A DNA stretch of 47,866 nucleotides from Tannerella sp. (GCA_031272155.1 JAISUI010000019.1:1-47866); one strand, 5' to 3'. Counted from the first letter of the stretch, positions 33,870-43,499 are shown. Made by a program: numbers and translations. The notes: generated by a model from the letters alone, not told the origin.

Positions 33870-34742
33870 ATGATACAATCTATGACCGGATTCGGAAAAG
33901 TTACCGCCGAACTCCCGTCCCAAAAGGTAACAATTGAAATTAAGTCAGTGAACAGCAAACAGTTTGATCTGTCCGTGCGAATCCCGCCTCAGTACAGGGA
34001 AAAGGAATTGCAGATGCGTAATGAATTGATACAATCACTGGAACGCGGAAAAATCGAACTGAACATCACGGTGGAGTGTATTGGAGCAGATACTACATCA
34101 AAAATCAATATGCCTGTGGTAGAGGGTTATGCAGAGCAAATCCGGACAATTTCACGAACATTGGATATGGCGTTGCCATCGGATTGGTTTCAGACCTTGC
34201 TCCGGTTGCCGGATGTGGTTAGAACCGACACGACCGGAGTGGACGAGTCGGAGTGGAACGTCGTGTACGAAGCGTTACGCGAAGCCATTCGTCAATTGAA
34301 GGAGTTCCGGACACAGGAAGGCGCCATGCTGAAAGAACTGTTCGAGAAAAAGATTTCAAATATTGCAGGGTTGCTGACGCAGATAGATACGTATGAAAAC
34401 GAACGGTTGGACAAAATCAGAACGCGCATTCTTGATAACCTGCGACGAGTCGGCGATATCGAATACGATCCCAGCAGGTTTGAACAGGAAATGTTTTTTT
34501 ACATTGAAAAATTAGATATTAATGAGGAAAAATCGCGTTTGGACAATCACTTGAAATATTTTATCCAAACGCTGGACGAAGCGCAGGGGCAAGGCAAAAA
34601 ACTTGGCTTTATTTCTCAGGAAATCGGACGTGAAATCAATACGTTGGGCGCTAAAAGCAATCACATTGAAATACAAAAAATTGTCGTCCAGATGAAAGAC
34701 GAGTTGGAACAAATCAAGGAACAGGTCTTGAATATTCTGTGA
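33870..34742 (+). CDS. yicC: YicC/YloC family endoribonuclease
   Basis: 290 residues, normal for the family. N-terminal MIQSMTGFGKVT and EIKSVNSKQFDLSVRIP are diagnostic, and the C-terminal DUF1732 part carries ENERLDKIRTRI, then EEKSRLDNHLKYF and LGFISQEIGREINTLGAKSN. YicC-type proteins are recently recognised RNases acting on structured RNA and small RNAs. The gene is followed by gmk after 36 bases, a common pairing across bacteria. Confidence 0.94.
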   Translation: MIQSMTGFGKVTAELPSQKVTIEIKSVNSKQFDLSVRIPPQYREKELQMRNELIQSLERGKIELNITVECIGADTTSKINMPVVEGYAEQIRTISRTLDMALPSDWFQTLLRLPDVVRTDTTGVDESEWNVVYEALREAIRQLKEFRTQEGAMLKELFEKKISNIAGLLTQIDTYENERLDKIRTRILDNLRRVGDIEYDPSRFEQEMFFYIEKLDINEEKSRLDNHLKYFIQTLDEAQGQGKKLGFISQEIGREINTLGAKSNHIEIQKIVVQMKDELEQIKEQVLNIL

Positions 34743-34778
34743 TAGAGGACAATTATCTATGATTCAAACGAATAACAA

Positions 34779-35351
34779 ATGAACAAGGAAGGGAAAGTGA
34801 TTCTGTTTTCAGCGCCGTCGGGATCAGGAAAATCAACGATTATCCATCATTTATTGCAACAGGGTCTGCCTTTGCAGTTTTCGATTTCGGCTACCAGTCG
34901 TCCCCCCCGCAGCAAAGAACAGGACGGCGTAGATTATTATTTTATGACGCCGGAACTGTTTCAAGCCCGCGTGAATGCCGGCGATTTCCTTGAATATGAA
35001 GAAGTTTATCCCGGCTCATTTTACGGAACGCTAAAGTCGGAAGTGGACAGGATTTCAAATGCCGGATGCTATGCCGTCTTCGACGTGGATGTTGCCGGCG
35101 GTTGCCGTATTAAAGCCTGTTATGGCGCTAAAGCATTGGCCGTCTTTATTCAACCGCCTTCCTTGGAAGAATTGCGCAAGCGATTGGAAAACAGAGGCGC
35201 CGAATCGCCTGAAGTCATCCGGAAACGGTTAGAGAAAGCCGCCTACGAACTTTCCTTCGCGCCAAAATACGACGTCGTGATTACAAATGACCGGCTCGAA
35301 CAGGCGCAGGAAGAAGTATTACGGGTTGTTCAACAATTTATTGGCGCATGA
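34779..35351 (+). CDS. gmk: Guanylate kinase
   Basis: 190 residues. Phosphorylates GMP to GDP. P-loop SAPSGSGKST near 11-20, GMP-binding SATSRPPRSKEQDGVDYYF and FLEYEEVYPGSFYGT, and DVDVAGG are intact. It overlaps nadD by four bases (ATGA), so translation is coupled. Confidence 0.96.
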   Translation: MNKEGKVILFSAPSGSGKSTIIHHLLQQGLPLQFSISATSRPPRSKEQDGVDYYFMTPELFQARVNAGDFLEYEEVYPGSFYGTLKSEVDRISNAGCYAVFDVDVAGGCRIKACYGAKALAVFIQPPSLEELRKRLENRGAESPEVIRKRLEKAAYELSFAPKYDVVITNDRLEQAQEEVLRVVQQFIGA

Positions 35352-35926
35352 AGAAAACAGGTATTTTTTCAGGCTCATTTAATCCGATACATATCGGTCA
35401 TTTAGCGTTGGCTAACTGGCTATGCGAATATGAAAATCTGGACGAAATATGGTTTCTCGTGACGCCGCAGAATCCGCTGAAAGATAACAAACAGCTAATG
35501 GACTACCAGATGCGTTATGAATTAGTAAAGAGTTCTCTGTCAGACTATTCAAAATTCGACGCCAGTAATTTTGAGCAGACTTTGCCGCGTCCTTCCTATA
35601 CGATCCGGACTTTGCGCGCTCTGCGGGAAACTTATCCTGAACGCCTGTTCTATTTGCTTATAGGCGCCGACAGTTGGGAAAACATCGAGCAATGGAAAGA
35701 ATTTGAATCCATCCTCCATGAATTTCCCGTCCTGATCTATCCGCGCCGCGGGTACGAACGGCCTGTCCCGTCACATTACCCGAACGTTCGCAAAGTGAAC
35801 GCCCCGATGATGGAAATATCTTCTTCATTCATCAGGCAAGCGCTCAGGGAAGGGAAAGATATCCGTTTTTTCCTTCCGGAAGCTGTCCGGACACAACTGA
35901 AACATATTCAAAAACTGATTATATGA
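35348..35926 (+). CDS. nadD: Nicotinate-nucleotide adenylyltransferase
   Basis: 192 residues. Makes deamido-NAD from nicotinate mononucleotide and ATP. The nucleotidyltransferase motif GSFNPIHIGH is at 9-18, and the C-terminal motif SSSFIRQALREGKDIRFFLP corresponds to the ISSTxIR signature. Coupled by ATGA overlaps to gmk upstream and to the M3 peptidase gene downstream. Confidence 0.95.
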   Translation: MKKTGIFSGSFNPIHIGHLALANWLCEYENLDEIWFLVTPQNPLKDNKQLMDYQMRYELVKSSLSDYSKFDASNFEQTLPRPSYTIRTLRALRETYPERLFYLLIGADSWENIEQWKEFESILHEFPVLIYPRRGYERPVPSHYPNVRKVNAPMMEISSSFIRQALREGKDIRFFLPEAVRTQLKHIQKLII

Positions 35927-38013
35927 AACCCTTGGTTATAAGTATTTTATTCTTATTAAGTTTGAATCAAATGACACAAGCACGTAATCCGCTTGCGGGA
36001 GCGTTTAATACCCCGCACGAAAGTATTCCATTCGACAAAATCAAGCCCGAACATTATGAGCCGGCCATCGAAGATGGCATTCATCAATGGAAAAAAGAAA
36101 TAGCTCGCATTACAGACAATCCGCTTCCGGCTACGTTTGAAAATACAGTGGTAGCGCTGGACCGTAGCGGAATGTTTCTCCAGCATGCAACAGCGGCTTT
36201 CTATGCCGTGTTGAATGCGGAAGCCAATGAACAGATTATGGAAATAGCCCCGCACATTTCTGGCAAATTATCTGATTGCCAGAATGATGTTTATCTGAAT
36301 GAGGCGCTGTTCGCCCGAATTAAAGCCGTTTATGACCAACGTGAATCGCTACACCTGAGCGTCGAAGACGCCAAACTGCTGAAAGAAACGTTTGACGCAT
36401 TCGTGAATAATGGCGTAAACCTGTCGGCAGAAGGGAAAACGGAATTTCGACGGCTGAGTGCGGAATTAAGCCAATTAACTGTTCTTTTTCAACAAAATAC
36501 GCTGAAGGACTTGAATCGCTACGAGTTGCTCATTACGGATGACAAAGACCTTTCCGGCCTGCCCGAAAATATCCGTGAAGCGGCTGCCATAAGCGGAAAA
36601 GAAAAAGGTGGCTGGCTTTTTACGTTGAAAGCGCCCAGTTACAGGCCGTTTATGCAATATGCAGATAACCGCGCCCTGCGTGAACAGATGTATCGCGCCT
36701 ATTCGACGATCGGAAATAAAAACGATGAATTTGACAACAAACAGATTTTGACGTCTATCGTCAATACGCGCATGAAAATAGCTCAATTGCTTGGATATAA
36801 AAATTTTGCCGACTATGAGCTAAAGGATAAAATGGCCAAAAACAGCGAGAATGTATATCGTCTGCTCAATCAGTTATTGGATGCATATAAACCACTTGCT
36901 ATCAATGAATACAATGCTATTTGCGGGTTTGCTGCAGGCTTGGAAAAGTCAAACATCACGGTTATGCCCTGGGATTGGAGTTATTATTCCGAAAAACTGA
37001 AAGATATTCGTTTTGACGTCAATGACGAGATGACCCGTCCCTACTTTGAACTCGGACGGGTGACGAAAGAAATCTTCGGATTAGCAACGGAATTGTATGG
37101 CATTACATTTCTGGAGAGTCGAAAAATTCCGGTCTATCATCCCGAAGTGAAAACGTATGAAGTGTATGATGAAAACGGACGGTTTCTTTCATTGCTCTAT
37201 ACGGATTTTTTCCCTCGTGAAGGGAAACAGTCAGGCGCATGGATGGATAATGTATTGCCCCAATACAAAGATAAAAACGGGAAAGATCATCGTCCGCATG
37301 TGATGATCGTAATGAATTTTCCCCGTCCGACCGAAACCAAACCCTCCCTGTTGTCGTTTGACGAAGTGAATACGTTCTTGCATGAATTTGGTCATGCGCT
37401 GCATGGGATGCTGACGCAAACCACCTACCGGAGTCTTTCCGGAACGAATGTGGTGCAGGATTTTGTGGAGTTGCCTTCGCAAATCATGGAAAACTGGCTG
37501 CGTGAAGAAGGTTTCCTTGACCGGATTGCCGTTCATTACCAGACAGGTGAAAAAATCCCTGCGGAAATGGTGCAAAAACTGATTGACGCCGCCCGCTTCA
37601 ATGCCGGATATCAATGTTGCCGACAAGTCAGTTTCGGATTGTTGGATATGGCATGGTACACCCTTACCGAGCCGTTTGATGGTTCTGTGGCCGACTTTGA
37701 ACGGGAAGCGTGGAAACGCGCCCTTGTCCTGCCAGAAGCAGACAATGTATTGTTTTGCAGCAACTTTAATCATATCTTTTCCGGAGGCTATTGTGCCGGA
37801 TATTATGGATATAAATGGTCGGAAGTATTGGACGCCGACGCATTTTCAGTGTTCAAATCCAATGGCATTTTCAATAAGGAAGTGGCCAAATCATTCCGCG
37901 ACAACATCCTTTCGCGTGGTGGAACGGAAGACCCGAATGTACTGTATCGCCGATTCAGAGGGCAAGAGCCTGCTATTGATGCACTTCTCGCCAGAGACGG
38001 AATAAAAAAATGA
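35923..38013 (+). CDS. dcp: M3-family zinc metallopeptidase (peptidyl-dipeptidase Dcp type)
   Basis: 696 residues. A signal peptide at about 1-20 (ISILFLLSLNQMTQA) predicts export to the periplasm. The zinc site HEFGH is at 487-491 with the third ligand Glu516 in FVELPSQIMENW. The N-terminus NPLAGAFNTPHESIPFDKI and the C-terminal GYCAGYYGYKWSEVLDADAF fit the Dcp/oligopeptidase A group, which removes dipeptides from the C-end of small peptides. The ATGA overlap with nadD means it is translated with a biosynthetic gene although exported. Dcp versus another M3 subtype is an inference. Confidence 0.88.
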   Translation: MKPLVISILFLLSLNQMTQARNPLAGAFNTPHESIPFDKIKPEHYEPAIEDGIHQWKKEIARITDNPLPATFENTVVALDRSGMFLQHATAAFYAVLNAEANEQIMEIAPHISGKLSDCQNDVYLNEALFARIKAVYDQRESLHLSVEDAKLLKETFDAFVNNGVNLSAEGKTEFRRLSAELSQLTVLFQQNTLKDLNRYELLITDDKDLSGLPENIREAAAISGKEKGGWLFTLKAPSYRPFMQYADNRALREQMYRAYSTIGNKNDEFDNKQILTSIVNTRMKIAQLLGYKNFADYELKDKMAKNSENVYRLLNQLLDAYKPLAINEYNAICGFAAGLEKSNITVMPWDWSYYSEKLKDIRFDVNDEMTRPYFELGRVTKEIFGLATELYGITFLESRKIPVYHPEVKTYEVYDENGRFLSLLYTDFFPREGKQSGAWMDNVLPQYKDKNGKDHRPHVMIVMNFPRPTETKPSLLSFDEVNTFLHEFGHALHGMLTQTTYRSLSGTNVVQDFVELPSQIMENWLREEGFLDRIAVHYQTGEKIPAEMVQKLIDAARFNAGYQCCRQVSFGLLDMAWYTLTEPFDGSVADFEREAWKRALVLPEADNVLFCSNFNHIFSGGYCAGYYGYKWSEVLDADAFSVFKSNGIFNKEVAKSFRDNILSRGGTEDPNVLYRRFRGQEPAIDALLARDGIKK

Positions 38014-38044
38014 AAAAAAATGACGCTTGTTCCCAAAATATCAC

Positions 38045-38052
38045 TATTTTTG
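38045..38052 (+). promoter_or_regulatory. -7 box for the dCMP deaminase gene
   Basis: TATTTTTG, 34 bases before the ATG at 38087. The only upstream TTG (38027-38029) is 15 bases away, shorter than usual. Confidence 0.45.
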
Positions 38053-38086
38053 TGCGTCCGTTTTTCCGGAAACAGGAAGGGATCTA

Positions 38087-38530
38087 ATGAGAAAAAGTAT
38101 GGTAAAAAGTGAAGACAAACAATTGGCAATAGACAGGAGATATTTGCGGATGGCCGGCATCTGGGCGGAAAATTCATATTGCAAACGTCGTCAGGTAGGA
38201 GCATTAATCGTTAAGGAACAGATGATTATCTCTGATGGCTATAATGGAACGCCTTCCGGTTTTGAAAATATTTGTGAAGATGAAAATAATGTGACCAAGC
38301 CTTACGTTTTACATGCAGAAGCGAATGCCATCACGAAAGTAGCCGCATCGTCCAACAGCAGCAAGGGGGCAACCATTTATATCACCTCTTCGCCCTGTAT
38401 TGAATGTGCCAAACTCATTATTCAATCGGGAATTAAACGGGTCGTATTTTCCGACAATTACCATACGGACGAAGGATGCCGATTGCTTTTGCGGGCAGGC
38501 ATAATAGTAGATTATATTGATATAAAATAA
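38087..38530 (+). CDS. dCMP deaminase family protein
   Basis: 147 residues. Zinc-dependent cytidine-deaminase fold: HAEAN at 76-80 with the catalytic Glu78, and PCIEC at 103-107 supplying two Cys ligands. GALIVKEQMIISDGYNGTPSGFENICEDE is the usual dCMP-deaminase text (shared with ComE deaminases). It converts dCMP to dUMP, feeding thymidylate synthesis. The ATG at 38087 is preferred over an earlier in-frame TTG because AGGAAGG lies 7 bases before it. The S41 protease gene starts 3 bases after the stop. Confidence 0.92.
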   Translation: MRKSMVKSEDKQLAIDRRYLRMAGIWAENSYCKRRQVGALIVKEQMIISDGYNGTPSGFENICEDENNVTKPYVLHAEANAITKVAASSNSSKGATIYITSSPCIECAKLIIQSGIKRVVFSDNYHTDEGCRLLLRAGIIVDYIDIK

Positions 38531-38533
38531 GAA

Positions 38534-40165
38534 ATGAAAATGAACAAAAACAAGAATTGGACGCATTGGATACCGGCCATCCTGATCCTTTGCATAGTGG
38601 GCGGGTTTTACGCAGGAAAAACCTATACAAGAAAACATTTATTTATTGAAGGTAAAAATAAAATAGATAATATCCTCGAAATCATCAATCAACAATATGT
38701 AGATACGGTCAATATGGGACTGTTGATTGAGAAAACGGCTAAAAATCTCATCAGCGAACTGGATCCACATTCCTATCTTATTCCCGCTGAAGATTTGCAA
38801 ATTGTAGTAGATGAGTTGGAAGGGTCTTTCGGAGGGATTGGCGTGACGTTTAATATGCCATCCGATACCATTCTCGTTATCAATGTGATATCCGGAGGGC
38901 CGGCCGAAAAAGCCGGGATTTTGCCTTTCGACCGGATCATTACCATCAATGATTCCGTATATGCGGGAAAAAACATCAGTCAAAACAAGATTATGCGTAC
39001 CCTGAGAGGGCCTGAAAGCAGCAGGGTAAAACTGGGAATTCAGCGCGGCAGTTTACCTGAACTCATTTATTTTGATGTGACGCGCGGCGACGTGCCTAAC
39101 TACACCATTGAAATATCATACAAACTGAAAGAAAACATCGGTTATATCAAACTGAAAAATTTTGGCCGCACTACCTATAACGAATTTATTACAGCCATTG
39201 CCAAACTGAAGAAAGAAGGCTGTAATGGATATGTTATTGATTTACGGGGGAATAACGGAGGCTATCTGGATGCCGCCATTCGCGTTTGCAATGAATTCCT
39301 GACCGGAAGGAAATCCATTCTTTATACGGAAGGAAAAGCGTTCGGACGCCAGAATTTCTTTGCCGACGGCACCGGTTCCTGTCAAAATGCACCACTCGTC
39401 ATACTGACGGACGAACTGTCCGGCTCGGCCAGCGAAATTTTCGCCGGCGCCATTCAGGACAATGACCGTGGACTGATTATCGGGCGGCGTTCTTTCGGAA
39501 AAGGCTTAGTGCAGGCGCCTATCCCGCTCAAAGACGGTTCCGAGTTGCGATTGACCGTAGCCCGCTATTATACACCTTCCGGCCGTTGCATCCAGAAAAC
39601 GTACGAGTTGGGAAAGCAGGAAGAATACGACCGAGATTTGTATAACCGCTTCATGCACGGCGAATTTGATTCGGCCGACAGTATCAAGACAGATAATCTG
39701 CCTGTCTATCACACGGTTGGCGGACGGATTGTATATGGTGGCGGCGGTATTATGCCCGACATTTTTATCCCAATGGATACCAACAATGTCACTTCTTACT
39801 ATGCCAACGTGCTTAATAGTAATGTTTTATATCAGTTTACACTGGAATATTCCGAAAAGAATCATACGAAATTGGCCGCATTCCCTTCGTATGACAAACT
39901 GTATGCATACCTGCAACAACAACCGTTGCTGAATGAATTTACCGACTATGCAGAAACAAAAGGCATCAAAAGAAGACCAACCCTTATACAAATTTCCAAG
40001 AATCTGATAGAAAGTTCATTGTATGCCTATATCATTCGTAATTTCTTTAATTACGATGGATTTTATCGGGTTACCCAAAAAGATGATGCCCCCCTTCTTC
40101 GTGCCATCCAGGTTATTGACGACGGGACTTGGCAGCCGGTCATTTCGCCTCAAAACGTTGGCTAA
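38534..40165 (+). CDS. ctpA: S41 family C-terminal processing protease (CtpA-like)
   Basis: 543 residues. A single N-terminal hydrophobic segment (about 10-27) anchors or exports it. A PDZ domain spans about 90-170 (SFGGIGVTFNM, then GPAEKAGILPFDRI). The protease core has Ser298 in SGSASEI and Lys323 in SFGKGLVQ, 25 residues apart as in Prc. A C-terminal extension of about 150 residues of unknown role follows. Such proteases trim envelope proteins in the periplasm. Bases 38530-38534 and 40165-40166 show almost no space to the neighbours, so dCMP deaminase, ctpA and the folate gene form one transcript. Confidence 0.93.
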   Translation: MKMNKNKNWTHWIPAILILCIVGGFYAGKTYTRKHLFIEGKNKIDNILEIINQQYVDTVNMGLLIEKTAKNLISELDPHSYLIPAEDLQIVVDELEGSFGGIGVTFNMPSDTILVINVISGGPAEKAGILPFDRIITINDSVYAGKNISQNKIMRTLRGPESSRVKLGIQRGSLPELIYFDVTRGDVPNYTIEISYKLKENIGYIKLKNFGRTTYNEFITAIAKLKKEGCNGYVIDLRGNNGGYLDAAIRVCNEFLTGRKSILYTEGKAFGRQNFFADGTGSCQNAPLVILTDELSGSASEIFAGAIQDNDRGLIIGRRSFGKGLVQAPIPLKDGSELRLTVARYYTPSGRCIQKTYELGKQEEYDRDLYNRFMHGEFDSADSIKTDNLPVYHTVGGRIVYGGGGIMPDIFIPMDTNNVTSYYANVLNSNVLYQFTLEYSEKNHTKLAAFPSYDKLYAYLQQQPLLNEFTDYAETKGIKRRPTLIQISKNLIESSLYAYIIRNFFNYDGFYRVTQKDDAPLLRAIQVIDDGTWQPVISPQNVG

Positions 40166-40726
40166 ATGGACGAATTGCATGAAGCCAAATGGCAATGGCG
40201 CAGGAAAATAGCTGACCTTAAAAAGGCCTGCCCAACTGAAACGCTACATGCACTTTCGACAACCATCTGCCGAAGGTTGGAAAAAATGCCGCTGTTCCGG
40301 CAAGCGAAAAGCATTGCTGCCTATTATGCGCTGGAAGGAGAAGTGCAAACTGCCGGTTTCATTGAGTATTGGCGCTCCGAAAAAAAAATTTTCCTGCCCG
40401 TTACAGAAGGCGATAAGTTGCGACTGGCGCCCTACACCGGCAGAAAATCCTTGAGAGAAGGCGCTTTCCATATTATGGAACCCGCTGCAGCCGAACTTTC
40501 TCCTGAAATGCCGGAAATAGACCTGATGATTGTTCCCGGCCTTGCATTCGACCGGCAACGAAATCGCCTCGGCAGAGGGAAAGGCCTGTACGATCGCTTG
40601 TTATCGGAGTTTTCCGTTATTACGGTAGGGATTTGTTTCGATTTCCAACTTTTTGATCGTATTCCTGCCGGAACGGATGATCGGAAAATGGATTGGATTA
40701 TTACGGAAAACGAAATAATTTGCTAA
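40166..40726 (+). CDS. 5-formyltetrahydrofolate cyclo-ligase
   Basis: 186 residues. Converts 5-formyl-THF with ATP to 5,10-methenyl-THF, recovering folate. The N-terminal KWQWRRKI basic stretch, SIAAYYALEGEV, and the signature LMIVPGLAFDRQRNRLGRGKGLYDRLL are clear. Its ATG follows the ctpA stop directly. The stop lies 3 bases from the end of the converging DUF721 gene, with no terminator visible between them. Confidence 0.93.
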   Translation: MDELHEAKWQWRRKIADLKKACPTETLHALSTTICRRLEKMPLFRQAKSIAAYYALEGEVQTAGFIEYWRSEKKIFLPVTEGDKLRLAPYTGRKSLREGAFHIMEPAAAELSPEMPEIDLMIVPGLAFDRQRNRLGRGKGLYDRLLSEFSVITVGICFDFQLFDRIPAGTDDRKMDWIITENEIIC

Positions 40727-40729
40727 AAT

Positions 40730-41023
40730 TCAACGAAATACAATATCCGTGATGACTTCGGCGCCGGCTCGTTCATTCAGGTTCTCGACTAATTTTTTGC
40801 GACGCATAAACAATTCATTCCGCCAAACCGATGATTGCAACGACACATATAATATCCTGTTTTTTACATATATATCCTGTGTATAATCCATTATGGACGG
40901 ACCCAATACCTGACTCCATGCCTGTACGATCCGATTTTCGAGCAGTTTTTGTCGCAACTTCGGATTATTAGCGAGAAATTCGGAAATTAATTCACTGACG
41001 GATTGCGTATTAGTTCGTTTCAT
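40730..41023 (-). CDS. DUF721 (DciA-like) protein
   Basis: 97 residues. DUF721 proteins include DciA, the helicase loader or regulator used by bacteria lacking DnaC; the form here is short: N-terminal SVSELISEFLANNPKLRQKL, then VQAWSQVLGPSIMDYT and LYVSLQSSVWRNELFMRR. It overlaps the end of recF by four bases and both are on the minus strand, the standard recF-DUF721 order. A role in replication with DnaB is inferred from the family. Confidence 0.85.
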   Translation of the reverse strand: MKRTNTQSVSELISEFLANNPKLRQKLLENRIVQAWSQVLGPSIMDYTQDIYVKNRILYVSLQSSVWRNELFMRRKKLVENLNERAGAEVITDIVFR

Positions 41024-42123
41024 GGTTCTTTTGTCATCGGGAGAATTTCTCCCTGTTCTACTTTAAATAATGTATATTCCCTGTCCATAGCCGATAAAAT
41101 ACGGTCTAAATATTTCCGGTTTGTATCCGTCAGGAAAATCTGCCCGAATCGTTCGCTGCTCACCAACTGAATGATTTGTTCCACCCGTTCGGCGTCCAAT
41201 TTATCAAATATATCATCCAGCAACAGTATGGGCTTTGTATTCCCTTGCGTTGCAAGAAACATGAACTGCGCTAATTTCAACGCTATCAGGTAGGTTTTGT
41301 TTTGTCCCTGTGAGCCGGTATGGCGTATCAACCTGTTATCAAGCGTCATTTCAAGATCATCTTTGTGGATGCCCGCCAGGGTATGTCCGACGATATATTC
41401 CCGTTCCCGACGGGCAGCCAGCATATCTTCCAATTTTTCATCCCTGAGTTGTGAGATATATTTCAATTCAACTGTTTCCGAAGACTGACAAATGATTTGA
41501 TAATACTCATTAAAAAAAGGAGTTAGCGTTTCCGCCAAGCATTCCCGTTTCTCATAAATGATTTTGCCGTAAGCGCCCATTTGCATTTCCAGCACTTCAA
41601 ACAGGGAACGGTCAGTCTGCTGTTCTCGAAGCAATAAGTTTCGTTGCATCAAGGCTTTGTTGTACTGTATCAACGCATGAAGATAGGATTTATCATATTG
41701 TGATATAATCATATCCAATAACTTCCGGCGTTCATCGCTCCCGCCGCGAATCAGTTCCGAATCGTCCGGAGAAACCATCACCAACGGCAACAGCCCAATG
41801 TGTTCCGACAATTTGTCGTAGGTTTTTTGATTGCGCTTGAACTGCTTGCGATGCCCGCGTCGGATTGAACAAAAAATATCTTCCGTTCGCCCGTCGAAAT
41901 CATACAGCCCCTGAAGCACCATCAAATCTTCCCGGTGATGAACAGGCGCCCCTTCGGACGCATAAACATGACTCTTACAGAACGAAAGATAATAGATCGC
42001 ATCCAGCAAATTGGTTTTTCCCATCCCGTTATTGCCAAAAAAGCAATTGATTTTGGACGAACAAACAATCTCTGCATGAAGAATATTTTTGTAATTTAAT
42101 ATTGATAATCTATTTAATATCAT
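41020..42123 (-). CDS. recF: DNA replication and repair protein RecF
   Basis: 367 residues. An SMC-like ATPase that with RecO and RecR loads RecA at gaps. Walker A GNNGMGKTNLLDAIYYL near the N-terminus, signature TGSQGQNKTYLIALKLAQ, Walker B PILLLDDIFDKLD and LTDTNRK are intact. The start is the ATG at 42121-42123 (MILNRLSILNYKNI); an earlier in-frame start would add 16 residues and run into the promoter zone. A -7 box lies 48 bases upstream. Confidence 0.95.
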   Translation of the reverse strand: MILNRLSILNYKNILHAEIVCSSKINCFFGNNGMGKTNLLDAIYYLSFCKSHVYASEGAPVHHREDLMVLQGLYDFDGRTEDIFCSIRRGHRKQFKRNQKTYDKLSEHIGLLPLVMVSPDDSELIRGGSDERRKLLDMIISQYDKSYLHALIQYNKALMQRNLLLREQQTDRSLFEVLEMQMGAYGKIIYEKRECLAETLTPFFNEYYQIICQSSETVELKYISQLRDEKLEDMLAARREREYIVGHTLAGIHKDDLEMTLDNRLIRHTGSQGQNKTYLIALKLAQFMFLATQGNTKPILLLDDIFDKLDAERVEQIIQLVSSERFGQIFLTDTNRKYLDRILSAMDREYTLFKVEQGEILPMTKEP

Positions 42124-42170
42124 ATATTTATATGTGTAACCAAGCCGTAACGACCATTCGGACGGCAGCA

Positions 42171-42178
42171 CAAAAATA
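42171..42178 (-). promoter_or_regulatory. -7 box for recF
   Basis: Minus-strand TATTTTTG followed by TGCTG, about 48 bases before the recF ATG. The -33 element is poor. It diverges from the TPR-protein promoter 45 bases away. Confidence 0.5.
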
Positions 42179-42222
42179 AAAAAATATCGCCGAAATATAA
42201 TGATTTATTCGTGCAAAAAAAC

Positions 42223-42230
42223 TAATTTTG
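42223..42230 (+). promoter_or_regulatory. -7 box for the TPR protein-ribH genes
   Basis: TAATTTTG, followed by CGC, about 63 bases before the ATG at 42293. No clear -33 TTTG at the right distance. Confidence 0.45.
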
Positions 42231-42292
42231 CGCTCTGATTTATAACAAAAATGTATTATAAACGATAATAACTGAGTAATAACTTGAGCATT

Positions 42293-42976
42293 ATGGCTAA
42301 GAAAAAAGAAAACGAGAGTGTGGAAGTAGGAGAAATCCTTTCGCGCTCAGAACAATTTATTGAGAAAAACAAGAATCTCCTGTTGTATGGCATCGTTGGG
42401 ATTGCCGCTATTGCAGCCATTATCCTGGCCTACCATTACGGCTATGCTGTTCCACAGAATGAAAAGGCAAAGGTCGCCATCTTCAAGGGAGAGCAATACT
42501 TTGAAAGAGATTCCTTTGCGTTGGCGCTTAATGGGAATGATGCCGATTATGAGGGCTTTGATGCAATTGCTGACCAATACGGACATACCAAAAGCGGGAA
42601 CTTGGCGAAAGCATACGCCGGCATTTGCTACTACAAATTGGGCGATCCGCAAAGCGCCGTCAAACGATTGAAATCATTCAATGGCGATGACGACCAGATC
42701 GCACCTGTAATCATCGGGTTGATAGGCGATTGCTATGTAAGTTCGGGTGATACAAAAGAAGCTATCCATTATTTCAAAAAAGCAGCCGAAAAGGCTAATA
42801 ATGAAATAATCAGTCCGATATACCTCAAAAAGGCGGGACTTGCTTACGAAAGCCTGAATCAATATGAGCAGGCAATCAAGGCTTATCAAACGATTAAGGA
42901 TAAATACAGCCGGTCGGCCGAAGCGATGGATATAGAAAAATATATCACTCGCTCCGAAATCAAATCGAAGCAATAA
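42293..42976 (+). CDS. Membrane-anchored tetratricopeptide-repeat protein (YfgM-like)
   Basis: 227 residues. A charged N-terminus (about 1-28), one transmembrane segment (about 30-50, [21 protein letters not shown]), then TPR-like helices outside ([61 protein letters not shown]). The layout is that of YfgM-type proteins linked to chaperoning at the Sec translocon. The ATG at 42293 is chosen over an in-frame TTG at 42284. The stop codon shares one base with the ribH start (TAATG), a coupling common in the phylum. Confidence 0.87.
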   Translation: MAKKKENESVEVGEILSRSEQFIEKNKNLLLYGIVGIAAIAAIILAYHYGYAVPQNEKAKVAIFKGEQYFERDSFALALNGNDADYEGFDAIADQYGHTKSGNLAKAYAGICYYKLGDPQSAVKRLKSFNGDDDQIAPVIIGLIGDCYVSSGDTKEAIHYFKKAAEKANNEIISPIYLKKAGLAYESLNQYEQAIKAYQTIKDKYSRSAEAMDIEKYITRSEIKSKQ

Positions 42977-43470
42977 TGGCTACCGCCTATCAGCATTTAT
43001 CGGACTATGACTTTGATAAAGTGCCGGATGCCTCGGCGATGCGTATAGGCATTGTCGTATCGGAGTGGAATCAAAGTATCACTGAAAAGTTGCTCGAAGG
43101 AGCTTGCGACACGTTGGAACGACACGGCGTAAAACAGGGAAATATCCATGTTGCGTATGTCCCGGGCAGTTTTGAACTGACGTTCGGGGCGCGGCAAATG
43201 GCTGAACAGCTTGAACTGGATGCCGTCATTGCAATTGGATGCGTGGTGAGGGGCGATACGCCTCATTTCGATTACGTCTGTTCGGCGACAACACAAGGCG
43301 TCACCGAACTCAATCTGCGCTACAATATTCCATTCATATTTGGACTGTTAACGACCGACAACATGCAACAAGCCGAAGAACGGGCAGGCGGGCGTTACGG
43401 CAATAAAGGCGATGAAGCTGCAATTACTGCAATAAAAATGGTGGATTTTGTTTGCAGATTAAAAAAATAG
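42976..43470 (+). CDS. ribH: 6,7-dimethyl-8-ribityllumazine synthase
   Basis: 164 residues. Penultimate step of riboflavin synthesis; assembles as an icosahedral or decameric shell. [62 protein letters not shown] and the C-terminal [13 protein letters not shown] are diagnostic. One-base overlap with the TPR gene. Its last 20 bases contain the -33 element of the tRNA-Tyr promoter. Confidence 0.97.
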   Translation: MATAYQHLSDYDFDKVPDASAMRIGIVVSEWNQSITEKLLEGACDTLERHGVKQGNIHVAYVPGSFELTFGARQMAEQLELDAVIAIGCVVRGDTPHFDYVCSATTQGVTELNLRYNIPFIFGLLTTDNMQQAEERAGGRYGNKGDEAAITAIKMVDFVCRLKK

Positions 43471-43481
43471 TTGTACCTTTG
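43451..43481 (+). promoter_or_regulatory. Promoter for tRNA-Tyr, starting inside ribH
   Basis: TTTG at 43451-43454 (within the ribH coding end), a 19-base spacer, TACCTTTG at 43474-43481. Full consensus; predicted start near 43486, about 14 bases before the tRNA. Confidence 0.75.
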
Positions 43482-43499
43482 CAGCGCAATTCGGAAAAA

